Source of the DNA: Dendrolimus kikuchii
Taxonomy: Eukaryota > Arthropoda > Insecta > Lepidoptera > Lasiocampidae
DNA length: 64,000 bases
Reading direction: 5' to 3'
Assembly: GCA_019925095.2 (NCBI GenBank)
Contig: CM034394.1
Location: 23,112,272 to 23,176,271, forward strand
The notes beneath the pieces were generated by a model that saw nothing but the letters and a program-made list of their open reading frames with translations, had not been told where the DNA came from and ran no database searches. This document shows, one piece after another, positions 43,626 through 54,854 of the stretch. The position numbers and the translations under genes are program-made. The stretch's first letter is position 1. Each line of letters begins with the position of its first letter.

Positions 43626-44367
43626 ATTTAAAAAAAAGATATGTAAACCAATCGGAATATATTATACCCAGAGATAAATCGTGTGTTTAATATTTCCTAT
43701 ATCGCATAACAAGTAAAGGAGCCCTCAATAACCACAACGTCGTATCGACGTCTTATGAGGTACCAAAGTATGTTCAAAAATGCAATTTTATAAGTTATTG
43801 AACCGACAGAGCTAACGAACTGATAAACTACAGTTAAAAGTACCTCAGAAACCGGGCATTAAGGATAGACAATATGTGTCTATCAACAGGTCATTTTTTT
43901 TCTTTTATAAAATTCCATTTAAACCATTTCAACTTTTCAAAAGTGGAGATGTTCTCATTAAAATTCGTTCCAAAAATCCCTTGCCATAAATAAAATCTTT
44001 TTTCCTATTCGAATATTGAAAAGTGTATTATAAAAGCCGAAACGAATCGGGTCACTTCACTCCATTAGCTTGTGAATCAATACTATAGGTAGAAAAAGCG
44101 TTAGGCATTCGTGCTACCGAAATTATTTGCTTTGGTAAGTGCCTTTTTAATAAGCATTCTTATTCAAGAGTTCACCAATAGGCTATACTAATAATAGCAC
44201 ATGTAGGTTAAGAAAAATGTTGTAGATACTGGGACGTCAATAAAAGGCGTACGTGAACGACTGACTGATTTATTCATAAGCTAGTGGTGGCACAATGATC
44301 GAAATTCGACCATAATTAATTTAAATTATAAGTTTGAACATTACTAAGGTTTTGTTGTCAAAGACTA
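43626..44367. other. No supported gene
   Basis: AT-rich, nothing identified. Confidence 0.5.
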
Positions 44368-44677
44368 TTTTTTTTTTCAGGAGATCAGCAGACAGGCAGA
44401 CGGCCCACTTAATGGAAAGCGGTTACCATCGCCTGTGGACATTTGCAACACCAAAGTTGCTACAAATGCGCTGCTGCTCTCTTAAGGGAAACTGGAACCT
44501 GGTCACTAATGCCGGAACACAACACAAGGTTGTTATGGCGACATACTGTAGACCAGGGGTGGTAGCCATCCAGTCGGGCAAATACCCTACCACCTGACTG
44601 TGGGTGGTTTTGTCGCCTCTTACGACAGGCCGCCCGGCCGCAGGAAATTGTATTCTTTCTCCGTTCCTGCACGGATA
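44368..44677 (-). mobile_element. Family A repeat, copy A16 (full length)
   Basis: T-run, GGAGATCAGCAGACAGGC, through to GTTCCTGCACGGATA. It looks among the least mutated copies. Confidence 0.8.
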
Positions 44678-44689
44678 AAACTACTTCTA

Positions 44690-45160
44690 TAATCACAGAT
44701 TTCGCCAAGGCTTCACTGTTAATTAGACTTTAACAATAAACAAAAGAGTATATATGCGTGTTTGTGTCAAATACATGGTAGTGTGTGTAATGTATTTTTT
44801 TATTGATGTAATGTTTTTTTGCATAATTAAAAAAAAATATTAGCATTCTGCACTCCTTCTCTATATAAAATACTAGCTGTCCCGGCAGAAGTTGTTCTGC
44901 CCGGAAGAAGTAAAATTTAGAACCCGATTGCAGCGCCACCTACCGGGTCCAAATGTAAGCTATCCTATCTTTCAAGTTGGATCAAACTGCACACGGTGTG
45001 AAAATTTGATTAAAATCGGTCAAATAGTTTAGGAGTCCATCGCAGACAAACAACGTGACACGTAATTTATATATATTAAGATAAGTGTGTGAAATTTCAT
45101 ACTCCTCCGTCCGCGCAACTTTCGTATAAAAGGGTACAAAGTTTTTACTTCACGTATTAT
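44690..45160 (-). mobile_element. Composite repeat, inverted relative of 10187-10650
   Basis: Flanks at 44690-44875 and 45090-45160 match 10463-10650 and 10187-10258 in reverse. The core (44876-45085) begins ACTAGCTGTCCCGGCAGAAG, includes CGATTGCAGCGCCACCTACC and AAAATCGGTCAAATAG, and is a family E member unlike the core at the other locus. Confidence 0.6.
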
Positions 45161-45275
45161 TAGATAGATACCCACACCTTAAATAATATGACATGTAACT
45201 ATCGTCACACTTCTTCCCACTAAATTCTCAAAATACTAAAACTAAACGAATACTAAACTAAATATAAAATACATG

Positions 45276-45470
45276 TTACATTTCTATAAATTTAAGTAAT
45301 GTTTGTTTAGCTCGATTTAATGCATGACGTGTTCGAGCGGACATGTCAGGAGGTGAAAGCGTGGCCTGCAGTCTAGATACCTTGGGCTGTGGTGACTTTT
45401 CAAGCTGCGGGGTTTGCAGCTCTGCCACTTTTCGCGACAACCTCAGGTCATTGATACCACCGCCAGACAT
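45276..45470 (-). CDS. Hypothetical 64-codon ORF, coding-like
   Basis: Starts MSGGGINDLRLSRKVAELQ and ends NRAKQTLLKFIEM; composition is more protein-like than its surroundings (RLQATLSPPDMSARTRH). No family recognised. Upstream on the minus strand it is preceded by GGTAGCCAGGACATG, so an AG acceptor just before the ATG is possible, making it a candidate last exon. It adjoins a family G foldback sequence at its 5' side and could be part of that repeat instead. Confidence 0.3.
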   Translation of the reverse strand: MSGGGINDLRLSRKVAELQTPQLEKSPQPKVSRLQATLSPPDMSARTRHALNRAKQTLLKFIEM

Positions 45471-45484
45471 GTCCTGGCTACCCT

Positions 45485-45905
45485 TGACTTAACTTGACGT
45501 TTTACGGGCAGATTGTTAATGTAATTGTCCAATTTGAAAACCTTCCCGTAAAACTTCAAGTTAAAACTTTGTTGCGATTCGTTGTCACTTATCCGTTGCC
45601 ATTCGTTTTTCCACTTGTCCGTTGAACTTTCACTTCTACTATGTGTCCCAACACACATTTCGATTTTTCGCAGGTTTACTGCAAATTATGATTTGGTTAG
45701 GTTAGGTACATTTTAATTAATGCATTTTTTATTTAAACATATTTTATTTTATCAAACAAAAAAAATTAATTCGATTCGGAACCAAAAAACGCATAGTCTA
45801 CTCTAAAATTATGCCGCCTCTCACAACGTCAAGTTTAAATTTATGCGGCTCCTCCACGCGGCCGTAACGCTTTTTCGTGACAGAAAAATCCTAAGACCCC
45901 CCCGT
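45485..45905 (-). mobile_element. Family G foldback-type repeat, copy G1
   Basis: Inverse of 50690-51150: shares CGTGACAGAAAAATCCTAAG, GCGGCATAATTT-type, ATAATTTGCAGTAAACCTGC and AACTTGAAGTTTTACGGG. It keeps an extra block (GCGGCCGTAACGC / GTGGAGGAGCCGC) that G2 lacks. The hairpin is incomplete here: the second arm diverges after AACTTGACG. ORFs within it (45443-45658) are probably repeat sequence. Confidence 0.6.
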
Positions 45906-46815
45906 CAATATAGAAGTTTCACTTCAATATTAAGATGTATGAAGCTCACCACGAAACATCGCGTTCAGCGTCTATCACCATCGCGTTGCTCGTCGTATCG
46001 CCAGTCACTAAGCCTGAGGTCGTGGCCAGGCTGTAATAAGCATATTATAATCATAATACATCGTACATGTATGCTTAGTGTAGATATTCTTTACAATATC
46101 TACCTAAAGAGGATATAGCTTTTAAAACAGACTTAGCGATTTGAAGCTTGTAAAAAGAACATTTTTAGTAACAATACAGAGTAAATTGTAAGTCAAGTTA
46201 TAGTCACGGGAACTTAAAGATGGTTCTTTTAAGAATAAAACTTTTATTGAATCCACGCAAGATACACATTTTAGCTTTACAGTTACAAAATATTTATACA
46301 AGTTACAGATTGGCTTTATAGTGCCAACGGCAAGATAGGAGAGCGCGGATAAAACTGGTGCTCGAGCCAGCTAGGCGTTCCACTCTCGCGACACGGAAGA
46401 AAAGGAACCCGCCAGCAAATATCTTGCTATGTGTTGACTGAAACAAAAAGTGATTTTTCAAGTTTGACTAACAACGACCCACTCTACTAAGTACATTAAA
46501 AAATATCTCTTTTGTAATGCGACCGCTTATATATAGTGTACTATCCCATATATATAGCCCCTGCGACGCGGAAGCTCATTGAGATTGAGGTGGGGGCAGA
46601 TTGGCCCGAGCTCTAAAGGTATGTCCATATTATAAATCGCTACTGACGGACGCGCCTAGGGTGGTATGGCTCACAACGTATCTGGATAAGGAAAATCTAT
46701 TAAAGTGTGCACATTATAAGTCGTAAGCCGCGGACGTGATCTTGAGCGTTCGGACGTTCTAAAGCAATCCGAAGAGTTACGGTTCTGGTGTGCACATTGT
46801 TCGAGCGCGTCCCAT
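45906..46815. other. No supported gene; LTR-like signals on the minus strand
   Basis: On the minus strand, TATATATATGGGATAG (near 46545) lies ~300 bp before an AATAAAAG (46236-46243), an LTR- or gene-end-like order. A minus TGTGAGCC at 46677 could be an LTR start, but no matching end or duplication is evident. Confidence 0.3.
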
Positions 46816-46816
46816 G

Positions 46817-47061
46817 TTTTTTTTTTTTTAATCGGCAGACAAACACACATATTATATATCCCCAAATTAAGCAAGTTACGCTTGTGTTATGGGTAATATA
46901 CAACGGACTACTCTGGGGCCGATCCCAGACACCCAGACCATAGTAAATAACGGAGAAAATACGTTTCCGAAATTTACTATACCAGGAATCGAACCCGGAG
47001 TCTCTGCGTTGCAGTGAGGTAGGCCGGCAAAGGCTTAACCCGCTCAACCACAGAGGCCGTC
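46817..47061 (-). mobile_element. Family C tRNA-derived SINE, copy C4 (full length)
   Basis: Complement begins GACGGCCTCTGTGGTTGAGC (A-box region) and carries GGGTTCGATTCCTGG at 46985-46998, a perfect B box. It ends GTTTGTCTGCCGATT and poly(A) (T-run at 46817). Nearly identical by eye to C5, so recently active. Confidence 0.85.
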
Positions 47062-47168
47062 TGGGTGGCTACCTTAAACGGCTGTTAACGGTAACGAGCG
47101 GGGAGATATCCCCTGTTTGCTCATTCAGGTATGGTACGTACTATAAAGTGTTTTTTCTTATAGTCCAC

Positions 47169-47540
47169 ACCAGTTAACTCTATAAATCACGTGGAGAAGT
47201 CAACGGGTTCTCCTAGATTCCACATTCACCGAGAGGAGGCCGCGTCGTGTTCCAAGCGCGTTCAGCTCTCCTCCCGTGGGGCGAGACATTGAAGTTCCAC
47301 GTCGGATGGAAAAGCTCGACGCCGAAGGCTACCTTCCCCTGTCAATGGTAGTGGCCTTAAGAACCCTCGCCTGCTAAGACACGTGGAGTTAGTTGAGCTT
47401 CGGCTTTCCCGTAGCCCTAGCATAAACCCTAATCTAGTCCCTAATCTAATCTCTAACTCGGACGCCCATAGTACTTCTTCAGGGGTAGTAGTGCAAACCC
47501 AACTTGGCAAATCCCAGACGCCCCCGCTGTGTTTCCTTTA
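47169..47540 (+). pseudogene. GC-rich coding-like block, frame broken
   Basis: A ~370-bp GC/CpG-rich island following a TTTTTTCTTATAG acceptor-like site (47150-47163). The plus strand offers coding-like peptides in three successive frames: VNSINHVEKSTGSPRFHIHR, FQARSALLPWGETLKFHVGW, and RRMEKLDAEGYLPLSMVVAL, then HVELVELRLSRSPS. If ancestral coding existed, two or more shifts broke it. The LDAEGYLPLSMVVAL piece is reminiscent of a La-motif helix, but this is too short to trust. It could be a retropseudogene, a decayed exon or a repeat 5' region. Confidence 0.25.
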
Positions 47541-48080
47541 GTCAGTTAGTCCTAATTCGGATTAATTCTCTTCGAAAAAAAAAGTTCCACAATCACGCTT
47601 GTCGTACTGTTCTCGCGAGAATGTAGAGAGCCGTTCTTTATTCAAAATGCTTTAAAAACACTGCTGATAGTAGCCCGCTAATCGCTCCCGCTCAGTTCAG
47701 CCTCATGAAGTTATGTATGGGATAGTATAACTATTTAATTTTTCAACAAAATATCGCATTGGAAATTCTCAATGACGTTTTTCCATTCTCTCCCCACGAG
47801 GGATCATCCTGTTACGTTATTCATGCGACGCCACGCGTAAATGTTTGCAATACAACGCTGCATGTCTATTTTGATTCGGCTATAGCGTAAAAGGGTGAAT
47901 ATTATATTGGAACTTCGAAATTTTGTTGCGATTTAGTTGTAGATTATCATATTGGTCAATACGCTTTGGATGACGTCTAGCGAGGTACAAAAAAAAAATG
48001 AAAAGCTTTATTCAATTTTACGTATTTAAACTTTACCTGTAACTAGAGTCGATTTTGTACAATGAACTTATAATATTATA
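47541..48080. other. No supported gene
   Basis: Nothing identified beyond the island to its left. Confidence 0.5.
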
Positions 48081-48082
48081 AT

Positions 48083-48255
48083 AACAGCCCATAAACGTCC
48101 CACTGCTGGGCTCGGGCCTCCCATTATAGGAAAACGGACAATGTACCCGCCACGCTTATCCAAGGCGGCTTGTCAGGTTTGAGACATTGCATATCTCGAT
48201 GTGCAGGTTTCATCACGATGTTTTCTTTCACCATTGTTAGCATGTGGTAATTGTA
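48083..48255 (-). mobile_element. Family D SINE, copy D2 (truncated)
   Basis: Starts AACAGCCCATAAACGTCCC and runs through GGCCTCCCATTATAGG, CCACGCTTATCCAAGGCGG and CAGGTTTCATCACGATG to GCACATAG, where the tRNA-like head is missing. Confidence 0.65.
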
Positions 48256-48496
48256 ACAATATGCACATAGTTTAGCTATTAAAATAAAAAAACACCCAAA
48301 TTTCAATAGAGAAGATGGTTGCCAAGTGCCAGCTGTTTGGGATCCGATCATCAAAACTATTAAGACCCAAACCCAGCAAAAACCAACTGCCAGACCATAA
48401 GACACCGTGAGCTCTTTCTCTGTGCACCGGAACACAAACCAACTTGACTGATAATTTCTTTTACTTTTCCTTCCACCCATTTTAATATTATATAAA

Positions 48497-48770
48497 ACTA
48501 GCTGACCCGGCGAACTTCGTACCGCCATATTTTCTGAATTCCTAAAAGACATTTTCATGACAGAAAAACAAAATCACAATAATCGGTCCAGGTGATTAGG
48601 AAAATTCTAGAACCCGATCTCAGCGCCACCTACCGGTTCTAATTGCGAATCTAAACCATCCCGGTACCCACTCAAATACACACACAAAATTTCATCAAAA
48701 TCGGTAAAGTCGTTCTCAAGTTATAAAATTACAACGAAAAGTGGCATTGATTGTTATATATATATATAGA
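48497..48770 (+). mobile_element. Family E repeat, copy E8
   Basis: AACTAGCTGACCCGGCGAAC to TTATATATATATATAG. Contains the GCGCCACCTACCGG module and the AAAATCGGTAAAGTCGTTC segment. Directly adjoins family F at 48770. Confidence 0.6.
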
Positions 48771-49075
48771 TTATTAGAGCTAGGCATGTTTGTTGAAGAG
48801 TTTCTTGCGCCGCTTCTTCTCTTCAAGCCATAACATGTTGCGAAGCGGTGGTAAATTAGATTAGGCATAGAGTAAATAATAACCATAAATAAAATTAAAA
48901 CTAAATAATTAAAATTAACAAGTTGGCGGTAGGCTAAATAAAACTTTAACAATACTCGTTGACACTTGACATCTTTGTCTTCCGTGATCACGGCCACTGA
49001 AAAGCGGCCGAAACGTCGGAATAACAAAAATCAAATAAATTACCGCACTTAAAACCGTTGAAACGTAATTTTACT
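48770..49075 (+). mobile_element. Family F repeat, copy F3 (best copy)
   Basis: From TTAGAGCTAGGCATG through CGAAGCGGTGGTAAATTAG, CTTCCGTGATCACGGCCAC, AGCGGCCGAAACGTCGG to AAAACCGTTGAAACGTAAT. No ORF. 'GAAACGTCGG' near the end recalls sequences flanking some retroelement 3' ends, but class is unknown. Confidence 0.6.
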
Positions 49076-49543
49076 ATGTATACAAGTCGCGAAAACTTAA
49101 GAAACAATAATATTCATTATACTCTTTCGTTGTGTTATTTTTTTAAATTCTACTCTCCTGGTTTACGAGTATTGCAACTATGGATTAAAAAAATAATGAT
49201 TTGTTTGTATTCGTTCAATGAAAGTGTGACATACGTGAACACAGTGGTATAACATTGCTCATTAAACATGTATGTAGGAGTGTATGAATATGTGGGCTTT
49301 ATCAGCTATTAGAAAATTTGTATGACAGCCGTAGGTTGTATTTTGTACACTGCATTTTCAAAGAAATGAAGGAAGAGCTCTATTGATTTCCTAACAACGC
49401 ACAAAATACATAACATGGATTCTCAAAAACAAATTTTACAAATTGAAGCTTGAATTGAAGTGCATATTTTTTCGCATTTTGGAAACAACAATTTACATAA
49501 AACCTTCTTATGTTTCGGGACTATCACACATACTATAACTAAG

Positions 49544-50050
49544 TAAGTAAGTCCACCTACGCTCACGTATGGAAGCGAGAGTTGGGTATGGAATAGAGAG
49601 CATGAAAGTAGAGTAAACGCGGTCGAGATGCGAGCACTGCGCAAAATCTGCGGAGTGACGCTCGCGGACCGCGTTCGTAATACCGAAGTAAGAAAGAGAG
49701 TTGGTCTGAAAGAGAGTGCGGGGTGAAGGTAAGGAAAGGAATGCTCCGGTGGTTCGGGCATATGGGAAGAATGCATGAAGAAAGAATGACTAAACAGATA
49801 CACAATGCAAAAGTGGATGGATGCAGAAGTCGTGGAAAGCCACGAAACACCTTCCATGATCAAATTGATCGTGTACTAGCAGAAGGTGATCTCAGGAGCC
49901 TTAAGAACAGACGAGTGTGCATGACAAGAGTTATGAATGTCAAAGAAGCAAGTGAGGTGTGTAAGAATAATCCTAAATGGCGCTCTGTTGTTCGTGCCTA
50001 CCCCGCAAGGGAACTGGCGTGAAGTTATGTATGTATGTAAGTAAGTCCAC
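49544..50050 (+). mobile_element. Family B LINE, copy B9, 13-bp target duplication
   Basis: Body 49557-50037, flanked by TAAGTAAGTCCAC at 49544-49556 and 50038-50050. It begins in the TYGSESWVW region. A one-base loss in GAGAGTGCGGGGTG (others GAGAGTGTCGGGGTG) shifts the frame; ORF resumes at MKVRKGMLRWFGHMGRM (49723) and is then open to AYPARELA and the tail. Confidence 0.85.
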
Positions 50051-50449
50051 TGTTGGGCAATGGAAAAAGCCCTAATTTTGCCATTGGTTACGTTTTTTGT
50101 GAAACATATTTAACTCATAAGATTTTAATTTTATAAATAAAATCCCGAACATTGTGTTCGGTGTGGTGTTAAATGTTTTCAAAATTCATTAAGTCCTATA
50201 TTTGGGAAATTACAAATAAAATAGTCACTCTAATAAACAAATTATATCGCCTCTACACATAATCTTTTAATTAATTGTGGTATTTTGACATAGATGATAC
50301 TAATTGAATGTGGTTATCAATGGAACTGATTGCGTATTATAATATTAAATCTCTAATGTGTTTTAGTTAATTGCAAATTAATTATGGAGTTTTAAACGTT
50401 TTTGCTTATTGCGACATGATTTAATTTTTACTGGTGAGTGCTATTGAAG
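50051..50449. other. No supported gene
   Basis: AT-rich spacer. Confidence 0.5.
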
Positions 50450-50682
50450 TAATCGGCAGACAAACACACACATTGTATATCCCCAAATTAAGCAAGTTAC
50501 GCTTGTGTTATGAGTAATATACAACGGACTACTCTGGGGCCGATCCCAGACACCCAGACCATAGTAAATAACGGAGAAAATACGTTTTCGAAATTTACCA
50601 TACCAGGAATCGAACCCGGAACCTCTGCGTTGCAGTGAGGTACGCCGGCAAAGCCTTAGCCCGCTCAACCACAGAGGCCGTC
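50450..50682 (-). mobile_element. Family C tRNA-derived SINE, copy C5 (full length)
   Basis: Same structure as C4, with the complement B box GGGTTCGATTCCTGG at 50606-50620. It lacks a poly(A) tract at its left end. Its right edge touches the family G repeat. Confidence 0.85.
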
Positions 50683-50689
50683 AAAGTGA

Positions 50690-51150
50690 AACTAAGTGAA
50701 ACTACTATATAAACGGGGGTCTTAGGATTTTTCTGTCACGAAAAAGCGTGGTGAGAGGCGGCATAATTTTTAAAGTACAATATGGATGCGTTTTTTGTTT
50801 CCGGATCGAATTCAGTTTTTTTGTTTGATAAAATAAAATATGTTTTTAAAAAAAGTGCATTCATTAAAATGTACCTAACCTTACCAAATCATAATTTGCA
50901 GTAAACCTGCGAAAAATCGAAATGTCTGCTGGGACACATAGTAGAAGTGAAACTTCAACGGGCAAGTGGAAAAACGAATGACAACAGTTAAGTGGCTAAA
51001 CGAATCGCAACAAAATTTTAACTTGAAGTTTTACGGGCAGATTTTTAATGTACTTGCCTAATTTGAAAACCTGCCTGTAAAACTTCAAGTTAAAATTTTG
51101 TTGCGATTCGTTTTGCCACTTATCCGTTGCCATTCGTTTTTTATCATTCC
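50690..51150 (+). mobile_element. Family G foldback repeat, copy G2, with long hairpin
   Basis: A 5' part (GGGGGTCTTAGGATTTTTCT, TGTCACGAAAAAGCGTGG, GAGAGGCGGCATAATTT) is followed by a hairpin. One arm, about 50975-51041 (AACGAATCGCAACAAAATTT, then AACTTGAAGTTTTACGGGCA), and the inverted arm, about 51070-51145, pair around a ~30-nt loop, with ~40 bp near-perfect at the inner end. A foldback/MITE-like, non-coding transposon; ends and target duplication not resolved. Confidence 0.65.
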
Positions 51151-51825
51151 TATAGGTCATATATAAAAGTTCCAAGCCTTAGTCTTTGTAGACAACTAAT
51201 ATCAATTATAGGTTAACGTTTTTTTGTCAAATTAAAACATTGCTATATAAAGAATTCTGTTTTTAGTCTACCTTTTATTTTACCTCATCTCAATAGATCT
51301 CCCCTTCATAATCGAAAAATAAAAAATGTACGAAAACTAGCGCCATCAAGTAGTCCAGGTACATCAAAAATTATAATTAGTTTCCATTTAGTCCACTTAA
51401 GTTCACTTTAGATGGCGTTGTGCAATATCGTTGAATAAATACATCGCGCTGACGAGATCTTAAGAGTATAAATGAAACCACGAGTTATGATCACGTTTAG
51501 TTAATCTCGCACACTTTTACTTGAAGTTTTATTTGAGCCATTTTTTTTTTACTTTTAGCATAAATTACACTGTTATATATTAGTTTTGTAAACTAATTTT
51601 GTTCTGTCTTTCCCTTTATTCCAATTTAGAACAAGTTATAACTTATTAGTACCATATAGTGAAATTTATAGAATTATCGAATGTAGCGTCATGTAATGGT
51701 ATATATAATAATATAATACCGATTATAGCGCCGTCTATCGGACAGGGTAAATGATATTTAGATATTTTATTCCAGTGAAGTTCATCTATTTTATAGGTAT
51801 ATAGTGTATTATCTATGTTTCACCT
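51151..51825. other. No supported gene
   Basis: AT-rich, nothing identified. Confidence 0.5.
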
Positions 51826-52040
51826 TCCATTAAGTATTTCGGGTCGGCACAATACGTCTTTTCCTTCCGTACTTCTCTGTTCTGACATAGGTCCTCCGTC
51901 ACACCACAAATCATCATGTCATCCTTCACATAATCCATCCATCTCTTTTTTGGTCTTGTTTACGTTTGTACCTGTCAATCTTTCAGTTTAAAAGATCTTT
52001 TTGCCACGTAACTTTCATCACATGCCCATACCACCGTCGT
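51826..52040 (-). pseudogene. RTE-like LINE C-terminus (CADPK type)
   Basis: The minus strand, with shifts, reads RRWYGHVMK ... then DYVKDDMMICGVTEDLCQNR followed by EVRKEKTYCADPKYLM. W-x-GHV-x-(R/K), D-x-VKDDM and (C/R)CADPK are the end signature of a common arthropod RTE-type polymerase. Three more fragments of this family lie at 6903-6998, 39490-39648 and 56710-56765. Confidence 0.6.
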
Positions 52041-53064
52041 GTAAACTTAAATAATTTTATCAAATAGGTAGCATTAAGCAATAAACCTATTGTTTTGTCT
52101 ATAATATGATTCTGTTGTTAATTTAAATTTTAAACAGTAATGAAAATTAATTTATTATGATATTCTGATGCTGGGACCGTATGTGCGATAATGTTACAAT
52201 TATAGGCCGTTTCACCCAGATGTGGCGATGGGTGTAGTGTGTTTTTGTGAAGCGATATTGTTTTTAATTGTTAATGATATTACATATTGACAGATAACAC
52301 TAATGTGGATATTCGTTAACGGCGTTATTTTTAACTCCAAGCAGCGTTCGGCCAGGATTAACAACATTAACATTATCCAAGATAAAACTCCCACCTCAAA
52401 AGTAAGATCATAGATAATACACTATTACTACTACTACTACCCGTGCGCAGAAGGTTTGCCGATAGCCACATAATGTCACGCGTCGATGGTCAGTAAGATT
52501 GACAAAAAAGGTTACATAAATAGTTGTTGCCATTAATTTATTATTTTAATTTATTATTGTATATACTTTACATAAGTATATAGTATATACAACAATAGTA
52601 AGTAATACAATATAATAATAGTAAGTAATTATCGGCAAACCTTCTACAAGCGGGTTATACTACACTATGTACAGGATGGCCAGAACCTAATCATTTTTAA
52701 GCTACATTCCGATGCTAAAATGACTACGAAATTCTGAGAAATATTTCTATATACAAATGTTTTGTATCCACGTCCAAATTTCCCATTTACATGAATACCG
52801 CTTGTAATAGTAACTGAAATGAAAACAGTACTAAAAAGATACAAGTCATTCCCGTAATCTGATATCTGGTTTCACTCTGTGGCCATCCAAACAAAATCCT
52901 TTAAAACAAATATTCTATTATGGTATTGCATACAGTGTAGATTTACGTATGTAAACAGTAAGAAGCAACAAAAATTTGGAATCAGTGCAGAACGGTAAGT
53001 CACGGTGACTGGCGTACCAACATTTAGAATACACTTGTGGCCATGAATCTTAATTTTATTAATT
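52041..53064. other. No supported gene
   Basis: AT-rich. CGGCAAACCTTCTAC-type and AGAAGGTTTGCCGATAG sequences (52449-52465 and 52632-52648) are short inverted repeats about 180 bp apart; nothing else found. Confidence 0.45.
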
Positions 53065-53067
53065 TAG

Positions 53068-53299
53068 TGCCGTGAAATCTGGCAACTTAACCAATGGTTG
53101 TCAATTTTGCCTTTATAGGTTTTCGTTTGCAAGATTACTATTACCTCTCACAAAATGGGTTTTTTGAGCATATGACTCTGTGACGTTACATGCTCAAAAA
53201 GTAATTTTGTTACAGGTAATTGTAATCTTGTAAACGAAAGTCGAAGACCTATAATGGCAAAATTGTCAACCGTTGGTTAAGTTGCCATATTTCACGGTA
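53068..53299. mobile_element. Palindromic MITE, 232 bp, TAG target duplication
   Basis: Nearly the whole element is one inverted repeat. The left arm from TGCCGTGAAATCTGGCAACT and the right arm ending AGTTGCCATATTTCACGGTA pair for ~110 bp each, through GGCAAAATTG, ACGAAA, GTAATCTTG/CAAGATTAC-type blocks, to a short centre around 53185 (GAGCATATGAC / ATGCTC). TAG flanks both ends (53065-53067 and 53300-53302). No ORF. The superfamily is unassigned; a 3-bp duplication would suit a Harbinger-like source, but TAG is not its usual TWA. Confidence 0.7.
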
Positions 53300-53302
53300 T
53301 AG

Positions 53303-54470
53303 AATATTAATCTTAGAAGTTTAGTACAAATAAAGTATACTATATAATATACAAAATACTCTGATATTCTATTGCAGTAAATTACCTACAATTTTTATAA
53401 GTTATTTTCTATACTTTTCTCTAAAGTAAGTATTCATGTGTTTACATGGATACACTTTTGTATAACTGATACTAATTGTTTTTGTTTACATTTATTAATG
53501 TTTATCTCAAGTTATGACTGTTCATTAACAACCAATGATGTTAACAAAATAATATAGTGCCAGGATTTACTTACAATTTGTTAACTTTATAAAGTATAAA
53601 AAATACCATTACAATACAAGTTTTAGAATTTGACACCATATTGAAATTTAACTAATTTATATAAACTACTGAGATTTTCGTTTCAAAACTATTTAATGTA
53701 ATAAAAAATATACTATTTCATAGAATATACCAGTATATTAAATATCACGATAATAGTTTTATTAAGCTTTATTAAGTATACTTCAAATCCGTTTACTGCT
53801 CAAATGAAAATTCTGATATAAAGTGTATTTGACAATTATTAGAACGTACACATATATGCTTATCTCATAGCAATTGGTTCGTTATTGACTATAAATAATA
53901 AATAAATGAAGACCCGAATAAAATCACTTTTACATTTATACTTTTTGTTATAATATAATATATTCTAGTCTAGGACTCAGAGATCGGCCTCAGAATAATA
54001 TATTACTCAAGATATAATATAACTTGCCTAGTTATGAAATTAAGACGTGTTTTATTTGTCTATTATATTTAATAGATATTTGTTTTTACAATTTTTTTAC
54101 TCTTTGTTAATAAATAGAAACTTATCTATATTAGAACACCATTATCATACAGTAATTATATATACTTGTACGTAACGATAAACACCTACAATATTATTCA
54201 TGGACATTGTGTTTACGATTTTACATATTAAATACCCACAAGTGACATATAATTCCATATCAGATACGATTGCACAATTATCTTAATTGCTGTTGTTAAT
54301 AATTCCAATACATAATATATCACTGCTTACTGATAGTAGGGATAAAATTAATATAATAATACATACTATGTTTATGAAGGAGTCATAAAACGATGGAAAT
54401 ATTATTAAATTTTATATTTAAAAACAATAAAAATATATTCAAGTCAGGATTTGTTATTTACCTAATTATG
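53303..54470. other. No supported gene
   Basis: Very AT-rich with no recognisable feature. Confidence 0.5.
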
Positions 54471-54854
54471 TCAATATTATACATACATACATACATACAT
54501 AACTTCACGCCAGTTCCCTTGCGGGGTAGGCACGAACAACAGAGCGCCATTTAGGCTTATTCTTACACACCTCACTTGCGTCTTTGACATTCATAACTCT
54601 TGTCATTCACGCTCGTCTGTTCTTAAGGCTCCTGACATCACCTTCTGCTAGTACACGATCAATTTGATCATGGAAGGTGTGTCGTGGCCTTCCACGACTT
54701 CTGCATCCATCCACTTTTGCATTGTATATCTGTTTAGTCATTCTTTCATCATGCTTTCTTTCCACATGCCCGAATCACCGGAGCATTCTCTCTCAACTCT
54801 CTTTCAGACCAACTCTCTTTCTTACTTCAGTATATTATATTATTCAATATTATA
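54471..54854 (-). mobile_element. Family B LINE, copy B10, ~11-bp target duplication
   Basis: Tail (TACATACATAC) at 54480, body to about 54833, flanked by TCAATATTATA (54471-54481 and 54844-54854). A ~20-bp loss joins GAGCATTCTC to TCTCAACTC within the KVRKG-encoding region, and ~10 bp of AT-rich filler sits at the 5' end. Confidence 0.75.

Noticed and set aside
47290..47370. La-motif (LARP-type) gene exon
   Set aside because: Only ~20 residues resemble the motif, in a frame with stops on both sides; reported only as a coding-like block.
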